DNA of 64,000 nucleotides from Saposhnikovia divaricata (lineage: Eukaryota; Streptophyta; Magnoliopsida; Apiales; Apiaceae): positions 18,502,001 through 18,566,000 of the forward strand of contig CM071596.1 in assembly GCA_036435485.1 (NCBI GenBank), written 5' to 3'. Shown one piece after another: positions 20,427 through 32,021 of this stretch (its first letter is position 1; each line of letters opens with the position of its first letter). A program made the translations under genes and the position numbers. The notes under the pieces were generated by a model, which saw nothing but the letters and a program-made list of their open reading frames with translations, did not search any database and was not told the origin of the DNA.

Positions 20427-20442
20427 TCAAATTGGGGGAGAT
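20427..20442 (+). other. Polypurine tract of outer Sirevirus
   Basis: ATCAAATTGGGGGAGAT immediately precedes the LTR start TGAAAGGC at 20443. Confidence 0.85.
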
Positions 20443-21497
20443 TGAAAGGCAGAGTGTGTAAACTTGTAACACTATAACTAATGTAACTCAACTAAAGGAA
20501 AAGATACTTAACCAGAAGACAATCAAGAACAAGAAGTCACAAGAAATCAACACTAAATGAAGACAAGGTAATTGATACAACTCAACATGTTAACTATGAT
20601 CAATCCAAGAAGAAATCATTGAGAGAAGTTCAAGTCAAAGTTGTTCATGCCTCAGTGATTTGGAAAGCCAAGAATCAAGATCATAACTCTCAGTATCAAT
20701 AAGACCAATTGATTTCAAGTGAACAAGAAGGAAAGCAAATATTGGAAAGCCACATTACTAATTGGATATGGTAATTTATTCAAGAAGCAAAAACCCTATC
20801 AAGACTAGTCACTTATGAACCAGACCGTTGCATCAAGTGTCAGGACATTGATAGCAAGTTTATGTCAGTAATAAAGATCCATATTCAAGAGCTTAGTGAA
20901 GAACAAAGAAGACATGAAGATATCACAAGTTCAAGATGTGCATTGAAGTTTCAAGTTGAAGACCAGAATATTTTCTAAGTACTAAATATTCTAGATGACC
21001 AAGTAGAAGTTTCTAAGTAAAAGTTCTACTTAGAACTTCGAGATGGCTAAGTAGAAATTCTCAAGTAGAAGTTCTACTTAGAGTGCAGCTTCAACATGAC
21101 ACATGGCATCTTCTGATTGGCAGATTTCCAAGCTTTCAAGTTAAGGCAAGATTTATGTGGACATCATTGGGCCACGTACATCTTAGTCTTTGAAGACTAC
21201 AGGACATAGATTACATGTAGTATAAATAGAAGTACTTGTGTAATGTTTTAGCAAGAGAGCAATAGTTGAGAGAAACACAAGAAAAAGAGAGAGAGTGCAT
21301 TCACAGAGCTTAGTATCATTCACTTCTCTCTGAACTTCTGTCATACTTTGTAATGAATGTTGTAGCAACCATTTCAAGTTATATATAAGAAATATATTCC
21401 TTGAATCTGTGTGTTCATTTATTGCATCGTATTTATTGCTTCTCATATTCGAAAAGTTGTATTCACCCCCCCCTCTACAACACATTTGGACCTAACA
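20443..21497 (+). repeat. 3' LTR of outer Sirevirus
   Basis: 1,055 bp from TGAAAGGC to GACCTAACA. A TATA box (TATAAATA) lies at 21221-21228. Two copies of a palindrome (AAGTAGAAGTTCTACTTAGA) sit at about 21010-21090. The right neighbour is MULE transposase coding sequence. The matching left flank is outside the window, so the target duplication (expected ATAGA, 21498-21502) cannot be checked. Confidence 0.85.
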
Positions 21498-22624
21498 ATA
21501 GAGATCTTCCTATACTATCTATGCTACAAGCCATACATATAGATGTCATGAAAAGAATCCAAAAAAGAAGGGACAAAATGATTAACAGTTATGCTTTGAA
21601 CCCTATCTGTCCCAATGCTATGAGGAGATTAAACAAGTAAGCCTTTTGATACATTATTCTGTCTTTTTATTTATTTTACATTAGAATCATGTCTAATGTG
21701 TATGAGTTGTCTATTAGGGCTGTTGAAATGACTAAAGGGTGTCATGTGATCTGGTCTGGGGGGGCAAAATACTTGGTCACCATGTCTGAAGGGGGGTATC
21801 AGATGGTGGTGGACCTGGATGCTAAAAAGTGTGCATGCAAAAAGTGGGAGTTGAGTGGAATACCCTGCTACCATGCATATGCTTGCATTGCATGGTCAAA
21901 AAAAAAATATGAGGATTTTTTTCATGAATGCTACTCAAAGGACACTTTCATTGCTTGCTACAGCCACACCCTTGAACCCATATGTGGTGAAGAAGAATGG
22001 TCTAGGACTGAGTATCCCAGACCTCAACCCCCTGTGGTGAAGGTTCAGACAGGAAGGCCAAAAAAAGTAGGAATAAGACAAATGATGCTACAACACCTGG
22101 TGCAACTAGGTTAAAAAGACAGAACACCAAGATCAAGTGCAGTTATTGCACTGAATATTCTCACAACACAAGGACTTGTCCAGCTAGGGTATGGTTATGA
22201 TTTCTTCTTGCACTCATAATTCTCTATGTTAGTTGCTAACTTAATGCATATGCTTTTGTGTTGACAGGCACATGATAGGGCTAATGGATGTGAGAAGCAG
22301 AACAACAAAAAGACCAAGAAGGCCAAAGAGGATCAAAGTGGAACAGAATTGAATTTGACAACTCCTGAACAAGCCAATATAGGCACTGGAAGAAAAACCT
22401 CAACTTTAGGTGAAGGCAGCCAGGGAGGGGTGTTTACCAACCCCAACACTTCTCAAACACCCAACAATCCAGAAGCAAGCAACAATCCTCTTGGTGTGCA
22501 GCCCCTGAGCTTTACAACTAAGGACAAGAGCAAGGTTACAACTTTGAAGAACCTGGAGCTTGCTAAAAAGAAAAGAGAAATCAGGCTGAAACAAAAGCCA
22601 ATTTGGAAGCAGCCATCTATTTAA
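21498..22624 (+). pseudogene. MULE transposase, C-terminal part (SWIM zinc finger)
   Basis: Three pieces. 21498-21636 encodes the linker LPILSMLQAI...MKRIQKRRDK. 21685-22188 contains the SWIM zinc finger (C-A-C-KKWELSGIPCYHAYAC) and a CCHC knuckle (CSYCTEYSHNTRTC). 22268-22624 is a low-complexity tail ending KPIWKQPSI. The gap 22189-22267 has GT..AG borders and is a likely intron. The gap 21637-21684 also has GT..AG borders but is only 48 bp, short for a plant intron. A run of seven A at 22060-22066 shifts the frame between GRPKK and the zinc knuckle. The catalytic part lies left, beyond the Sirevirus. Known role: Mutator-type transposase. Confidence 0.8.
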
Positions 22625-23145
22625 CTCATTAGGGTTATTTTGAATTATGGTGTTTAACAACCTTTTGAATGGTCTGTAATGATCTCTATGAACCTTGTAA
22701 TGGTCTCTTTTAATGGTCTCTTTTCGAACCTTGTAATGGTCTCTTTTGATGGTCTCTTTCGAACCTTGTAAGAACCTTTTGGCTTGTAATGAAATGAAGC
22801 ATACGTTTTGTTACTGATTACACATATTTGGTTTCATTAGGTATTATTAGGTGCAATGTGTAAGCATTTTTAACAGCATGGTGTTTTTTATTTTCAAACT
22901 TTATTGTCACTTAGATTTGGATTTTATGTTCAAAGAAGGTACATAGCAACAACAACAATGCACTAAACAAAATGGTTCTATTACAGACCAAAGCTTAACA
23001 AGCTTAACATTGAACAGTCACATTCAACAAACTTAACATCCCTACAACAAACTAACCAAAGCTTCAATCCTAACAAACCTTTGGCATAATACAGACAATG
23101 ACATTGAGAAGAACCTAACAGTCCTAGGACAACCTAACTAAAGCT
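22625..23145 (+). other. MULE interior between convergent genes
   Basis: 3' regions of two convergent genes. A short tandem repeat of GGTCTCTTTT/CGAACCTTGTAAT units lies at 22670-22790. No coding evidence. Confidence 0.5.
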
Positions 23146-23571
23146 TCACTCATCAACAGAATCGTAGTCGTCATCCTCAACTTCGGTGTCATCTCTCATT
23201 GTGTTCAAAGCCATATTCATCATCAAATTAACAAGCACAAACAGCCCAATAATAGCTACACACTGTTGCTTAGACTTCAACTGTAACATCTCAGCTTGAT
23301 GCCTCTCCCTCATACGAACAATCCTGCGGTTATACCTTTCATCACTCTCCAGTCGAGACTCCTGCAACTCCTTAATAATCTCTAGACTGCGAGGCCTAAG
23401 TTGGTCATCAATCCATTCCTGGTAGCCGCAACTGTTGTTAGGACATGCCCTGAATCGCCTCCCTGCATTTGGCCCAAACCATTGAGTCTTCATTACACTC
23501 ATCTGGTCGCAGTAGCAAGCAAGGTCCAAGATGGCATCGATTTCTTCATAGCTACGACGTCTGGCCTCCAT
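23146..23571 (-). CDS. GRF-type zinc-finger protein with membrane helix (MULE accessory ORF)
   Basis: 141 residues. The N-terminal GRF zinc finger (about 18-55) has the ligands and signature CYC, FGPNAGRRFRACP and CGYQEWID. A charged coiled coil follows (about 60-105, SLEIIKELQESRLESDERYN). A hydrophobic helix (about 108-128, AIIGLFVLVNLMMNMAL) and an acidic tail end the protein. Such short GRF-plus-helix proteins are common near plant Mutator-like elements. Here the gene runs towards the transposase tail and starts about 300 bp inside the MULE terminal repeat. A TATA box lies 57-65 bp upstream. Its role in transposition is unknown. The frame is intact. Confidence 0.75.
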   Translation of the reverse strand: MEARRRSYEEIDAILDLACYCDQMSVMKTQWFGPNAGRRFRACPNNSCGYQEWIDDQLRPRSLEIIKELQESRLESDERYNRRIVRMRERHQAEMLQLKSKQQCVAIIGLFVLVNLMMNMALNTMRDDTEVEDDDYDSVDE

Positions 23572-23627
23572 TTTTGAGGTTATAGAATCAATTAGGGTTT
23601 GTAATTAGAAAGGGGGCTGATCTGTTG

Positions 23628-23636
23628 TATATATAG
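23628..23636 (-). promoter_or_regulatory. TATA box of GRF-zinc-finger ORF
   Basis: CTATATATAC on the minus strand, about 60 bp before the ATG at 23571. Confidence 0.5.
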
Positions 23637-23649
23637 GTGTAATTAGGGT

Positions 23650-23873
23650 TTATAAGTTCAGGTAATTCCCGCGTACTTCTTCTGTCCCGCGCAAGCTGCA
23701 GGAAAATGTCTGTTTTACCCCTGGGCATATGACGCCGTTACACATAAATAGACGGTAGTACACTCTCTGTAAAAAGTTACTTTGTTCCGTATTGCCCGTG
23801 GCAGTTTCTGAACTATAGTATTTCAAGTGGTGTCCTGCCCAAAGTTCAGGTACACAAAGTGCACTTTACTCTA
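23650..23873 (+). repeat. Right terminal repeat region of MULE
   Basis: Read inwards on the minus strand it begins TAGAGTAAAGTGCACTTTG and continues through CCTGAACTTTGG, a type of end typical of plant Mutator-like elements. The partner repeat should be left of the window, so the exact border and the 9-bp duplication cannot be verified. Confidence 0.65.
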
Positions 23874-24415
23874 TTAATAAAGGTTATAGATTCCAATGGA
23901 CTATAATGATTACTCGTTTTTATGGAAAGCAAGCCCTTAAAGTTGGTCTACCACTCTACCCTCACTATACCCAGCTTAACAGCCCAATCCTTAACAGCCC
24001 ACATGTGATCTACCTTGTCACAGACACATGAATGCATGATTATTTTCTTAAAGAAGACTTGAAAGGACTACATTAAAGAAATCCAGTTGAATTTTCTGCA
24101 AATAACATAGAAAATACAACAAATACATTTTCCTCCAAATACTTTGGTAATGTGCTGTCAAAGCATAAATTTCGATTAAATTTCTCAGCTACATGTGGGA
24201 ACAAATTTGAAATAAATTTGGCTATCTGAAGGGCAGGACACACTTGCCTCTACATGTGGGATTCGCAGCAAGTTTTTACTTATCAATCTCTTAACTCTTT
24301 TCTGATTCAAGAGGGATGCTTATTTCAAGTTATATGGTCCCATTCTTCTTGCACAACTTCAGTTAGTTCAGGTGTTATATGATTGATAATAAAATGTTAA
24401 ATGTTAAGTGTGTAA
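23874..24415 (+). other. Intergenic, no gene seen
   Basis: AT-rich non-coding DNA between MULE end and MITE; nothing recognised. Confidence 0.5.
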
Positions 24416-25137
24416 GAGCATCTCTAAGAGCCTCTTCATTTTGGCTCTTAAGTGAGATTTGAGGAGAGAGAAGAAAAAAATGAGCTTCAAGAGACTCTTA
24501 GTCACTCCTAAATTCACTAAAAATGTAATCTCTCTCCTCAATTATAAGAGCTCCTATCCGCTCCTAAGAGCATCTCCAAGAGTCTCTTAGCTCACTCCTA
24601 AATATATTATAAACAATTAAGCTCTTAGCAAGTTATTACATTGATTTGTGTGTCAACTCCAACAATGCTCTCTATTATGCCTCTTTATTTTATATTTTAT
24701 TCATATTTCAACTCCACTCGGACAAACAATCAATAGATGAGAGAGAAAAACCACTATTTTACTAATAAAATATTAAGTTAAGAGCTACTAGTTGCTCCTA
24801 AAATAGATGAGAGAGAAGAAGCTCTTAACTTTTTAAAGAGCCTCTAAGAGTCTCTTGGAGCTTAATTTTTATTCTCTCTCCTCATTTTTTAAGTTAAGAG
24901 CTACAATAGAGAGCCTCTTGGAAATGCTCTAATATTTTATACTAAATTCATAAGATACATTCTCTCTCTTCTCCACTTTTCTTTTGTCTTTTTATGATTC
25001 CATTTACTTTTAATAATATAAAATTAAATAATGAGTGAGTATAAAGAGTATTGTTGGAGATGAATATACATTAAGTTACTAAAAACCAATATTTTATATT
25101 ATATTTAAAAGTGAGTTAAGAGACTCTTGGAGATGCT
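24416..25137 (-). mobile_element. Tourist/PIF-like MITE, interrupted by a second MITE
   Basis: Ends are GAGCATCTCTAAGAGCCTC and the inverse of GAGATGCT. The preceding base triplet is TAA. Without the inner insertion it aligns over its whole length, in reverse orientation, with the MITE at 48702-49040 (shared blocks such as CTCAATTATAAGAGCTCCTA and ATTTTATACTAAATTCATAA). The right end has lost the terminal C and a clear target copy. Confidence 0.8.
24568..24929 (+). mobile_element. Inner MITE (362 bp) with TAA target duplication
   Basis: Starts GAGCATCTCCAAGAGTCTC and ends CTCTTGGAAATGCTC. It is flanked by TAA at 24565-24567 and 24930-24932, the trinucleotide target typical of PIF/Harbinger (Tourist) elements. 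Internal sequence differs from the outer MITE, so it belongs to a related but separate subfamily. Confidence 0.85.
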
Positions 25138-26591
25138 ATATTCAAGACTTTTGTCTTCTTTCCTTTTGTTTTTTAGTTTTAATTCTCAGAGAAAGCGTGT
25201 TAAAAGACTTTGGATTGTGATCATGTCTTGCGATTACACCACATTTGCACTTTGTAACATTGGACTGGAAGCTTGGTCATGGTTCATGATTCAAGTTCTA
25301 GAGAAATCTTTCCGCAAATTTCAAGATTATCCAACTAAAAGAATTTGTGTCAATCATCTCATTGTAACTATTCCATTCAAGATAGGCTTTGCTCACAGAT
25401 TTTTGTATTTTGTCATGTCCAAAACTATGAAAATGTAAATATATTGCCCTTTTGGCAGGATTTTTTTATACATATTCCAATAATTTCATTAATCTATTCA
25501 GGAGATTCCAACCATAAATGATAAGTTTTTCAATACTTTTCAAATAACGGAAAAGAGAATCTGAATTTTTATTAAAATAGTAGAGCAACGAAACTGATTA
25601 TATTTATGTTACGACGATAAAACTGATTTTGACTAAGATCCTATAAACGTCTCAGCCTCCCAACTCCCCACCATAGAATGTTAAGGTAATTCTTCTTGAT
25701 TTTCAGTTATGCACACTTTTGTGGGAATGGGGTGTTTAGAACACAGAGGGTATTGCATAAAGATTATATAAATGTGTCTTATGATTAAAAGATGGGTTTG
25801 TCTAGTGTGTGCCCAAGGTCGTGTTTGATGAGTTGGAAAATTTTGATTGGTGGAGATTTTTGTGTAGGTAGGGATCCATCATTATTAATGAAATTTCTAC
25901 CTATCAAAATTTGACTATTAAGCCAGCATGAATTCTTAGCATAAAAATCGTTAAAAATAACCTCTTGATTGTTCTAAATTTATTTTCTTCATCTTTATTT
26001 TCGAAGTCCTGCACTTCTATGCACAGTTCATGTATACACACTCCTTTACATTGACTTGTCTTATGTAGGTCTTCCTTTTGACCCCTTCTCATTCTATTTT
26101 TGTTCTGACATCTCTGAGGGGTCCATTGTTTTGGCACCTCCATGTTTTTTCAGTTTGTTAAATTAAATAAATTGAATAAGCAAAGAGGTCGGCTTGCTTT
26201 ATTTTTCATAAATTCTAGATATTATTGCTTCTGCTTGTTAATTTCCATGTACATGTAGAAACAAAATTCAAATAATTGACCCAAAAAAAAAACCAGCAGT
26301 TTTTTCTGACTTTCCACCACAACTCTCCTAAGAATCAAACAAAAATTTCCTCATTCATAGTACTTACAAGTTACAAATTGTCTTCTGTCATATTGTGTGG
26401 CCTCAACCTTTGCTAGAAGACTTAAGTTAGCAACCAATGACTTAAAATAGAGTGTAGCACAAGAAAAAGATTGCCTATATCCCCGTTCCCCACATTTTCT
26501 TTTTTTTTCTGGTCTAATTTATATTTTCCTTGAGTTCCCCACCTTAAAATCTTTATTTTCTGGTATTCTTTATTGTGACATACCTAAAATA
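25138..26591 (+). other. Upstream region of the receptor kinase, no gene seen
   Basis: AT-rich non-coding DNA. It holds the promoter of the downstream kinase, but no TATA box can be assigned with confidence. Confidence 0.5.
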
Positions 26592-29430
26592 ATGCCTCTT
26601 AGCAATAAGAAACTCTCATTTATCCTAGCATTCATCAACTTTTGGCTGCTTGCATGCACTTCACAACTCAGTGCTTCTTCTGGTATTCCTCCAGTAACTG
26701 AACAGGCTAAGGCCCTGTTGGTTTGGAAAGCAAGCTTCGACAAGCGGAGCCAATCTGTCGTGTCGTCGTGGACAGGAAGTACTCCATGCAATAACTGGAC
26801 TGGGATTATTTGCAGCAAAGGCGGAAATGTCATTAGTATAAGCCTTACTAGTTTTGGTTTAAGAGGTAAGTTTCATGATCTGAATTTTTCACATTTACCT
26901 AATCTTTTCAAGATTGACCTGTTCAACAATTCGATATATGGGACAATACCACCTGAGATAGGCAAACTGAAGTATCTCATGTATCTTGAATTGGCCAAGA
27001 ATGCTCTTACTGGTCCGATTCCGGATTCTATTGGAGATTTACGAAATCTTAGAGTTATACAGCTCTATGAAAACCATCTTTCTGGGCACATTCCTCCAAC
27101 TCTTGGAAATTTGACAATGCTAGACAGTTTGTTCCTACATTTGAACTATTTGTCCGGTTCAATTCCACCTGAGTTAGGAAAACTAAAGAACCTTGCCTAT
27201 CTAAGATTGTCGAGTAATAATCTCACAGGTGCTCTGCCACTAGAATTTAATAACCTCACGCGTTTAGTAGCTTTCCGTATGAGTGAAAACCTTCTGACCG
27301 GTCATTTACCAGACAATATATGCGTTGGTGGATTGCTAGAAAAGTTCACTGTACCAAACAATCGATTCACAGGTCCTGTTCCAAGAAGCTTGAAAAATTG
27401 TACTAGCTTGACAAGGCTTAGGCTCGATGGGAACCAACTTACAGGAGATATATCAGAAGCTTTTGGTGTATACCCACACTTGGATTATGTTGATTTGAGT
27501 CACAATAAGTTATCTGGCAAGGTATCTTCAAATTGGGGGCTTTGCAAAAATCTAACTAGCTTGAGGATATCCGATAATAATATGTCGGGACAGATATCAC
27601 CTGAGCTAGGAAAGGCTACTCTACTAGTTGAACTTGACCTCTCATTGAACCATTTAGATGGGGAAATTCCAAAAAGTTTAGCAAATTTAACTTCACTGCT
27701 TGAGCTTCTATTGCATGATAACAGGCTTTCTGGTGATATAGCTTCGGACATCATCGCCAAACTCCCAAATTTAGCAAATCTTAATTTGGGAAATAACAAT
27801 CTGAGTGGCTTGATTCCAGAAAGCCTAGCAATGTGCCGAGAATTATTAAACTTAAATATGAGCAAGAACAACATAGGGGGACGTATTCCTTCTGAAATTG
27901 GGAGTCTACAATCTCTCCAATATCTTGATCTCAGTTGGAATTTGCTTACTGGTGAGGTGCCTAAAGTGCTCGGAGGATTAAGAAGCTTAGAGACTTTGAA
28001 TATTTCGCATAACAAGCTCAATGGTTCTATTAAGTCAACTTTTGAGCTAATGCAAAGTTTAATATCTCTAGATATATCCTACAACCAACTTGAAGGTCCA
28101 GTTCCTGACACGAAAGCCTTTCGAGAGGCTCCAGTAGCTGCACTGGAAAAAAACAAAGGGTTATGTGGCAATATAATTGCCTTGGATAAATGCCCTGGCA
28201 TAAAAAGTGATGGAAGAAAACAGCAACAACACAGAAAACTTTTCATATTGATATTGCTTTCTTTGTTGGGTGTTCCGATTCTTTTATATATCTCTGCATT
28301 GATCGTGTATTACCTTAGTCACAGAGCCTGGAACAGAAAAGCTAAGCCAACCATTGAGGACACAAATTTGTTCAATATATGGAGCTATGACTCAAAGATT
28401 GTATATGAAGAAATAGTGAGAGCCACTGACAACTTTAATGTAGAGCATTGCATAGGGACGGGAGGCTCCGGGACTGTTTATAAAGCACATCTGCCAAGTG
28501 GCCAGGACTGGGCAATCAAGAGACTTCATGCACCAGAAGATGGGGTCTTGCCTGATCTGAAGGGTTTCACAAATGAAATCCGCACCTTGACCTCGATTAA
28601 GCATCGCAATATTGTGAAGCTTTATGGATTTTGTTTCAAACCACAGCAGTCTTTTCTAATTTATGAGTTCTTGGAAAGGGGGAGCCTTGCAAATATATTG
28701 AGCAATGAGAAAAATGCAGCAAATTTTGATTGGATTCAGCGGCTAAATGTCATTAAGGATGTAGCTAGCGCATTGTCCTATATGCATCATGATTGCAAGC
28801 CTTCCATAATACACCGAGATTTATCAAGCAAAAATATTCTGTTGGACTCAGATTGTGTTGCTCATATCTCTGATTTTGGCACAGCTAAGTTTTTGAAGCC
28901 CAATTCATCCAACTGGACATCATTTGCAGGCACTTATGGTTATTCTGCTCCTGGTACGTATGTCATCGTATTTTATCTAACGCTGAACATCTATTAATTA
29001 AATTGCTCATCTAAAATTATTCATATTGGTGCTCGCAGAACTTGCTTACACAATGAATGTCAATGAGAAATGTGATGTTTATAGCTTTGGAGTTCTGGCA
29101 ATGGAAGTGATTATGGGGCAGCATCCAGGCGATCTTGTTTCATCATTATCAACCTCAACATCGTCGACCTTGCAATCAAGTGTTTATGATATACTAATAA
29201 AGGATGTTGTGGATCAGCGTCTCCCAGGCCCGAAAAATAACGTGGCTGAAGAAATGGTCTGTATTATGAAGACTGCATTAGCATGTTTGCATCTTATTCC
29301 ACAACGTCGACCAACATCTAGACAAGTCACTCTTCAGCTATTGCAACGAAGGCAACTCCTGAAAACTTCATTCCATATGATTTCTTTAGGCCAACTGCTT
29401 GACCCCAGATGTTTTCATTCATTGCATTGA
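26592..29430 (+). CDS. LRR receptor-like protein kinase, MIK2/At4g08850-like
   Basis: Two exons, 26592-28953 and 29039-29430, joined by an 85-bp GT..AG intron, encode 917 residues. In order: signal peptide (1-28); N-terminal cap with paired Cys (PCNNWTGIIC); about 17 leucine-rich repeats; C-terminal Cys pair (GLCGN..DKC); membrane helix (about 550-575); kinase domain (about 615-890). Kinase residues: GTGGSGTVYKA loop (about 622), Lys643, HRDLSSKN with catalytic Asp743, DFG Asp761, and APE completed across the splice. The resemblance is to the At4g08850 (MIK2) group, plasma-membrane receptors of peptide signals in immunity and growth. It has fewer repeats than MIK2 (1,045 residues), so it may be a divergent paralogue. 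All catalytic residues are present, so an active kinase is expected. Confidence 0.9.
28954..29038 (+). other. Intron of the receptor kinase
   Basis: GTACGT donor after CTGCTCCTG and GCTCGCAG acceptor before AACTTGC. The splice falls inside the APE motif, a position commonly seen in this kinase group. Confidence 0.9.
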
Positions 29431-30900
29431 TCTCTCTCCCAGTCCTTTTCCAATTTGCACCTTTAGAAAATTTTGTCTAGACAAGGCTTAATACTGATTG
29501 CGTACTTCTCACCTGAATTGCAAATTATCTTGTCTGCATAAGTTGCAGATTAGAAAGAGTAAAGTAAAGAGTTTGCATGATAATTATACTCATGCAAGAC
29601 AAGTCCCATGACGGGTTTTTTTTTTTTAAATCACCAAGTCTCCAGTACTAGCCTTGTGTTTTGCGAAAATACAGGTGTAGCTATATGGGTAGTGATTCGC
29701 TACTAAGGTTTAGTTATAACGCTCCACGTTGCTCCAATTTGAACCAATCTTCGTATACGATCAACAGTAGATAGTTTACAGAATTTCGAAATTATTCCTC
29801 TCGGGGTCTAAGAAAAATTTCTGGCATTTAAGATCTAAAAAACTACACTGTGATGATGTGTATTTGACAGACAACATGACGAAATACCACAAGATGAGGA
29901 AGTTGTGACCAAGATGAAATGGGGTGATATGGTGTTTTTACAGCAATTACCAAGACATTAGACCTGATTTAATCATGTTAATATCTAGACACTGCACTTA
30001 AATGTGTGCAGCTAGTAATTAAGAAAACAACTTTCGGAAAAGAACAACTCTAATACAAAGTTCTTGCTTCTCTAGAGAGAAGCACTGATTTGTTCCGATG
30101 CCGCGTAAATGTTGTTCATGAGGGCATTCTTTTTATAAACCATTCCCCTAACCAGTAAACCATGGAACCCATCCAAGACAAAGCAAATATCACCAGCAAT
30201 GCCTTCATCAGCATGACTTCCTCAGATTACCTGGCTCGACTAAGTTTCTGAGTTGGCCTTTTTAACCTCCAGGTAATGATTGTGATTTCATAAGTGTGAC
30301 AATCCAGTTGGATCTCGAGATTAAAATGGTCAGATTTTAGATTCCAGAACAAGTCTACTTTGCTAGATCAAGCGTGGGCCAAAATGCGTGGACTCCTAAA
30401 TGTCATCTATAATCCATGACAGTAAGACGTATTCTGTGTCAAAGATTTTTTTTTATTTTGTTTTAACATGATCTTAAATACTCCAGTTTCATCATTTTAT
30501 AGAAGAAAGAAAAGATCACAATTGGAAAAATTAGGCGAGAAAAAATACTTTTTTTTTTTTTGCCTTTTCTCTCTTATTTTCAGAAACACTGTTATTTAGA
30601 TAAAATGGAATTGGAAGGCAATAAAAGTATATAAATACAAATGTAAAATGCTAGAAATCTCAAATTTTTTCCTAAAATTTTCCCCATGTTACATGTATAC
30701 TCGGTATATTCCTAATAATAAAACATGACCCGCGTGCATTTATATACAGAGTAATTGAAGTCTCGTTTGTATTATGCGTTCATAAATCAAAATTCGACAT
30801 ATATAATTCCACATCATTTGATAAATTTTATGGAATATGTAGCAATATTACGAATATCAAATGTGATTATAATTTTGCAGTGCTGCATCGCATATAAAAA
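29431..30900 (+). other. Intergenic, no gene seen
   Basis: Non-coding AT-rich DNA with A/T homopolymers (29618, 30446, 30549). Nothing recognised. Confidence 0.5.
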
Positions 30901-30911
30901 CGAAAGAATGA

Positions 30912-31665
30912 CCAAAATACCAAAAATTTCACTACCCACTAACCAAAATACCCAATGCTGAAAACATCGACTTCTGTACCCACGGGATACGCCACTCCCG
31001 TAGGCATGACCGAATTTACTGTAGCACGCCAGAAACTCGCCTCATTTCTTCTTTCTCCCTACCGGCGACTTCGAAGATTCCGACTCTTCTCTTCGATCTC
31101 GCTCTCCAGGAACTTTCCGAGTGACTACTACATACCAAAATGATCGCAAGGACATGAACTTCATCTTCCCCGATTGCGTTTATCGCCTCCAGCCCCGTAG
31201 GGGCCAAACGAAGCTCGTCGGAGATGTGGGAGTCGATGAAATCGACGATTTAGGCGTTTTTAATCCTTCAAATTAACTGTTATAAAATTAGTATGGTTGT
31301 GCAGATAATCGAACCCCGATTCTAATGGTATATGGTATGTGAATGGAAAGTCAGGGATGTGGACGGACGAACAAATCGAATAATAACGCCGAAATCGCCA
31401 TTGTTCGACCGACTGGAGGAGCTCTGTGCTGACGTATGATACGCATCTTCAAGATGCGTATCTACTGTTGCGCTGATTCCAAAGGCGCATCTTGGAGAAC
31501 TTACGCCTATCAAGTGGGCGTAACCTCGAAAATCCTGCTACCCAGAGTCGTATCTGAGGATACTCCTCTGTCATGGGCGTATCCCGTTGGCATTTTGGGC
31601 GGTACTTCCCGAATCTTGGTATTTTGGTGAGAGAAACTTAAATAGTGGGTAAAAAGGGCAATCAC
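30912..31665 (+). mobile_element. Putative DNA element with imperfect inverted ends
   Basis: The left part reads ACCAAAATACC, TACCCACTA and ACGGGATACGCC. The right part carries the inverse of the same three words (GGCGTATCCCGT, GGTATTTTGGT, TAGTGGGTA). The interior is much richer in CpG than its surroundings. Exact borders and target duplication were not found, and no coding sequence is supported. Confidence 0.4.
31438..31462. repeat. Perfect 12-bp-arm palindrome
   Basis: GATACGCATCTT, one central C, then AAGATGCGTATC. Confidence 0.9.
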
Positions 31666-31826
31666 CCTATAAAATCTTGGCCCTCCCTTCATTAGAAAAG
31701 AAAAAGATTAAGTCTTGGCCTCCTACGATTTTAGAGCATCTTCATGTAAAGCCTTTAGGTAAAAATCAAAATAAATTACTTTAAATAAGAATTATAAAGA
31801 ATTTATAAAAAATTTTACACTACAAC

Positions 31827-32021
31827 CATTACAAGAAATCCCGCATTTAGTGACAGAAAATTCTGTCGCCAGCAGCCAAAACGTTCTTATTTCGTCGCTA
31901 ATTTGTCGGTAGTCTTGCTGATTTTTATGAACCCGCAAAACGTTGCTAATCCGTCGGCATGTGATGACGGAATGTTACCTGTCGCTAAATATCGTCGCAA
32001 ATTTCGAGATTTCTTGTAGTG
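31827..32021 (+). mobile_element. CACTA-type non-autonomous element (195 bp)
   Basis: Ends CATTACAAGAAATC and GATTTCTTGTAGTG are inverted repeats of the CACTACAAGAAAT type. AAC occurs directly before (31824-31826) and after (32022-32024), a 3-bp target duplication as expected for CACTA elements. It lies inside the Tourist-like MITE. Confidence 0.8.

Larger units (their letters stand above)
1..21497 (+). mobile_element. Outer Sirevirus (Ty1/copia), 5' part outside window, split by inner element
   Basis: The pol reading frame at 1-213 stops at the inner element and resumes at 12925. Removing 214-12929 (inner element plus one target copy) restores a continuous reverse-transcriptase frame. After pol come a repeat-rich spacer, a giant third ORF, a polypurine tract (20427-20442) and a 1,055-bp 3' LTR ending at 21497. 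The 5' LTR, gag and most of pol lie left of the window. The element sits inside a MULE transposase gene. The third ORF and the LTR design fit Sireviruses. Confidence 0.85.

Noticed and set aside
25127..25438. 103-codon frame starting in the MITE end
   Set aside because: Starts inside a MITE terminus and matches no known domain; codon pattern looks random.
31016..31692. Several 60-codon frames on both strands
   Set aside because: CpG-rich DNA has few stops; frames overlap without motif or good start context.
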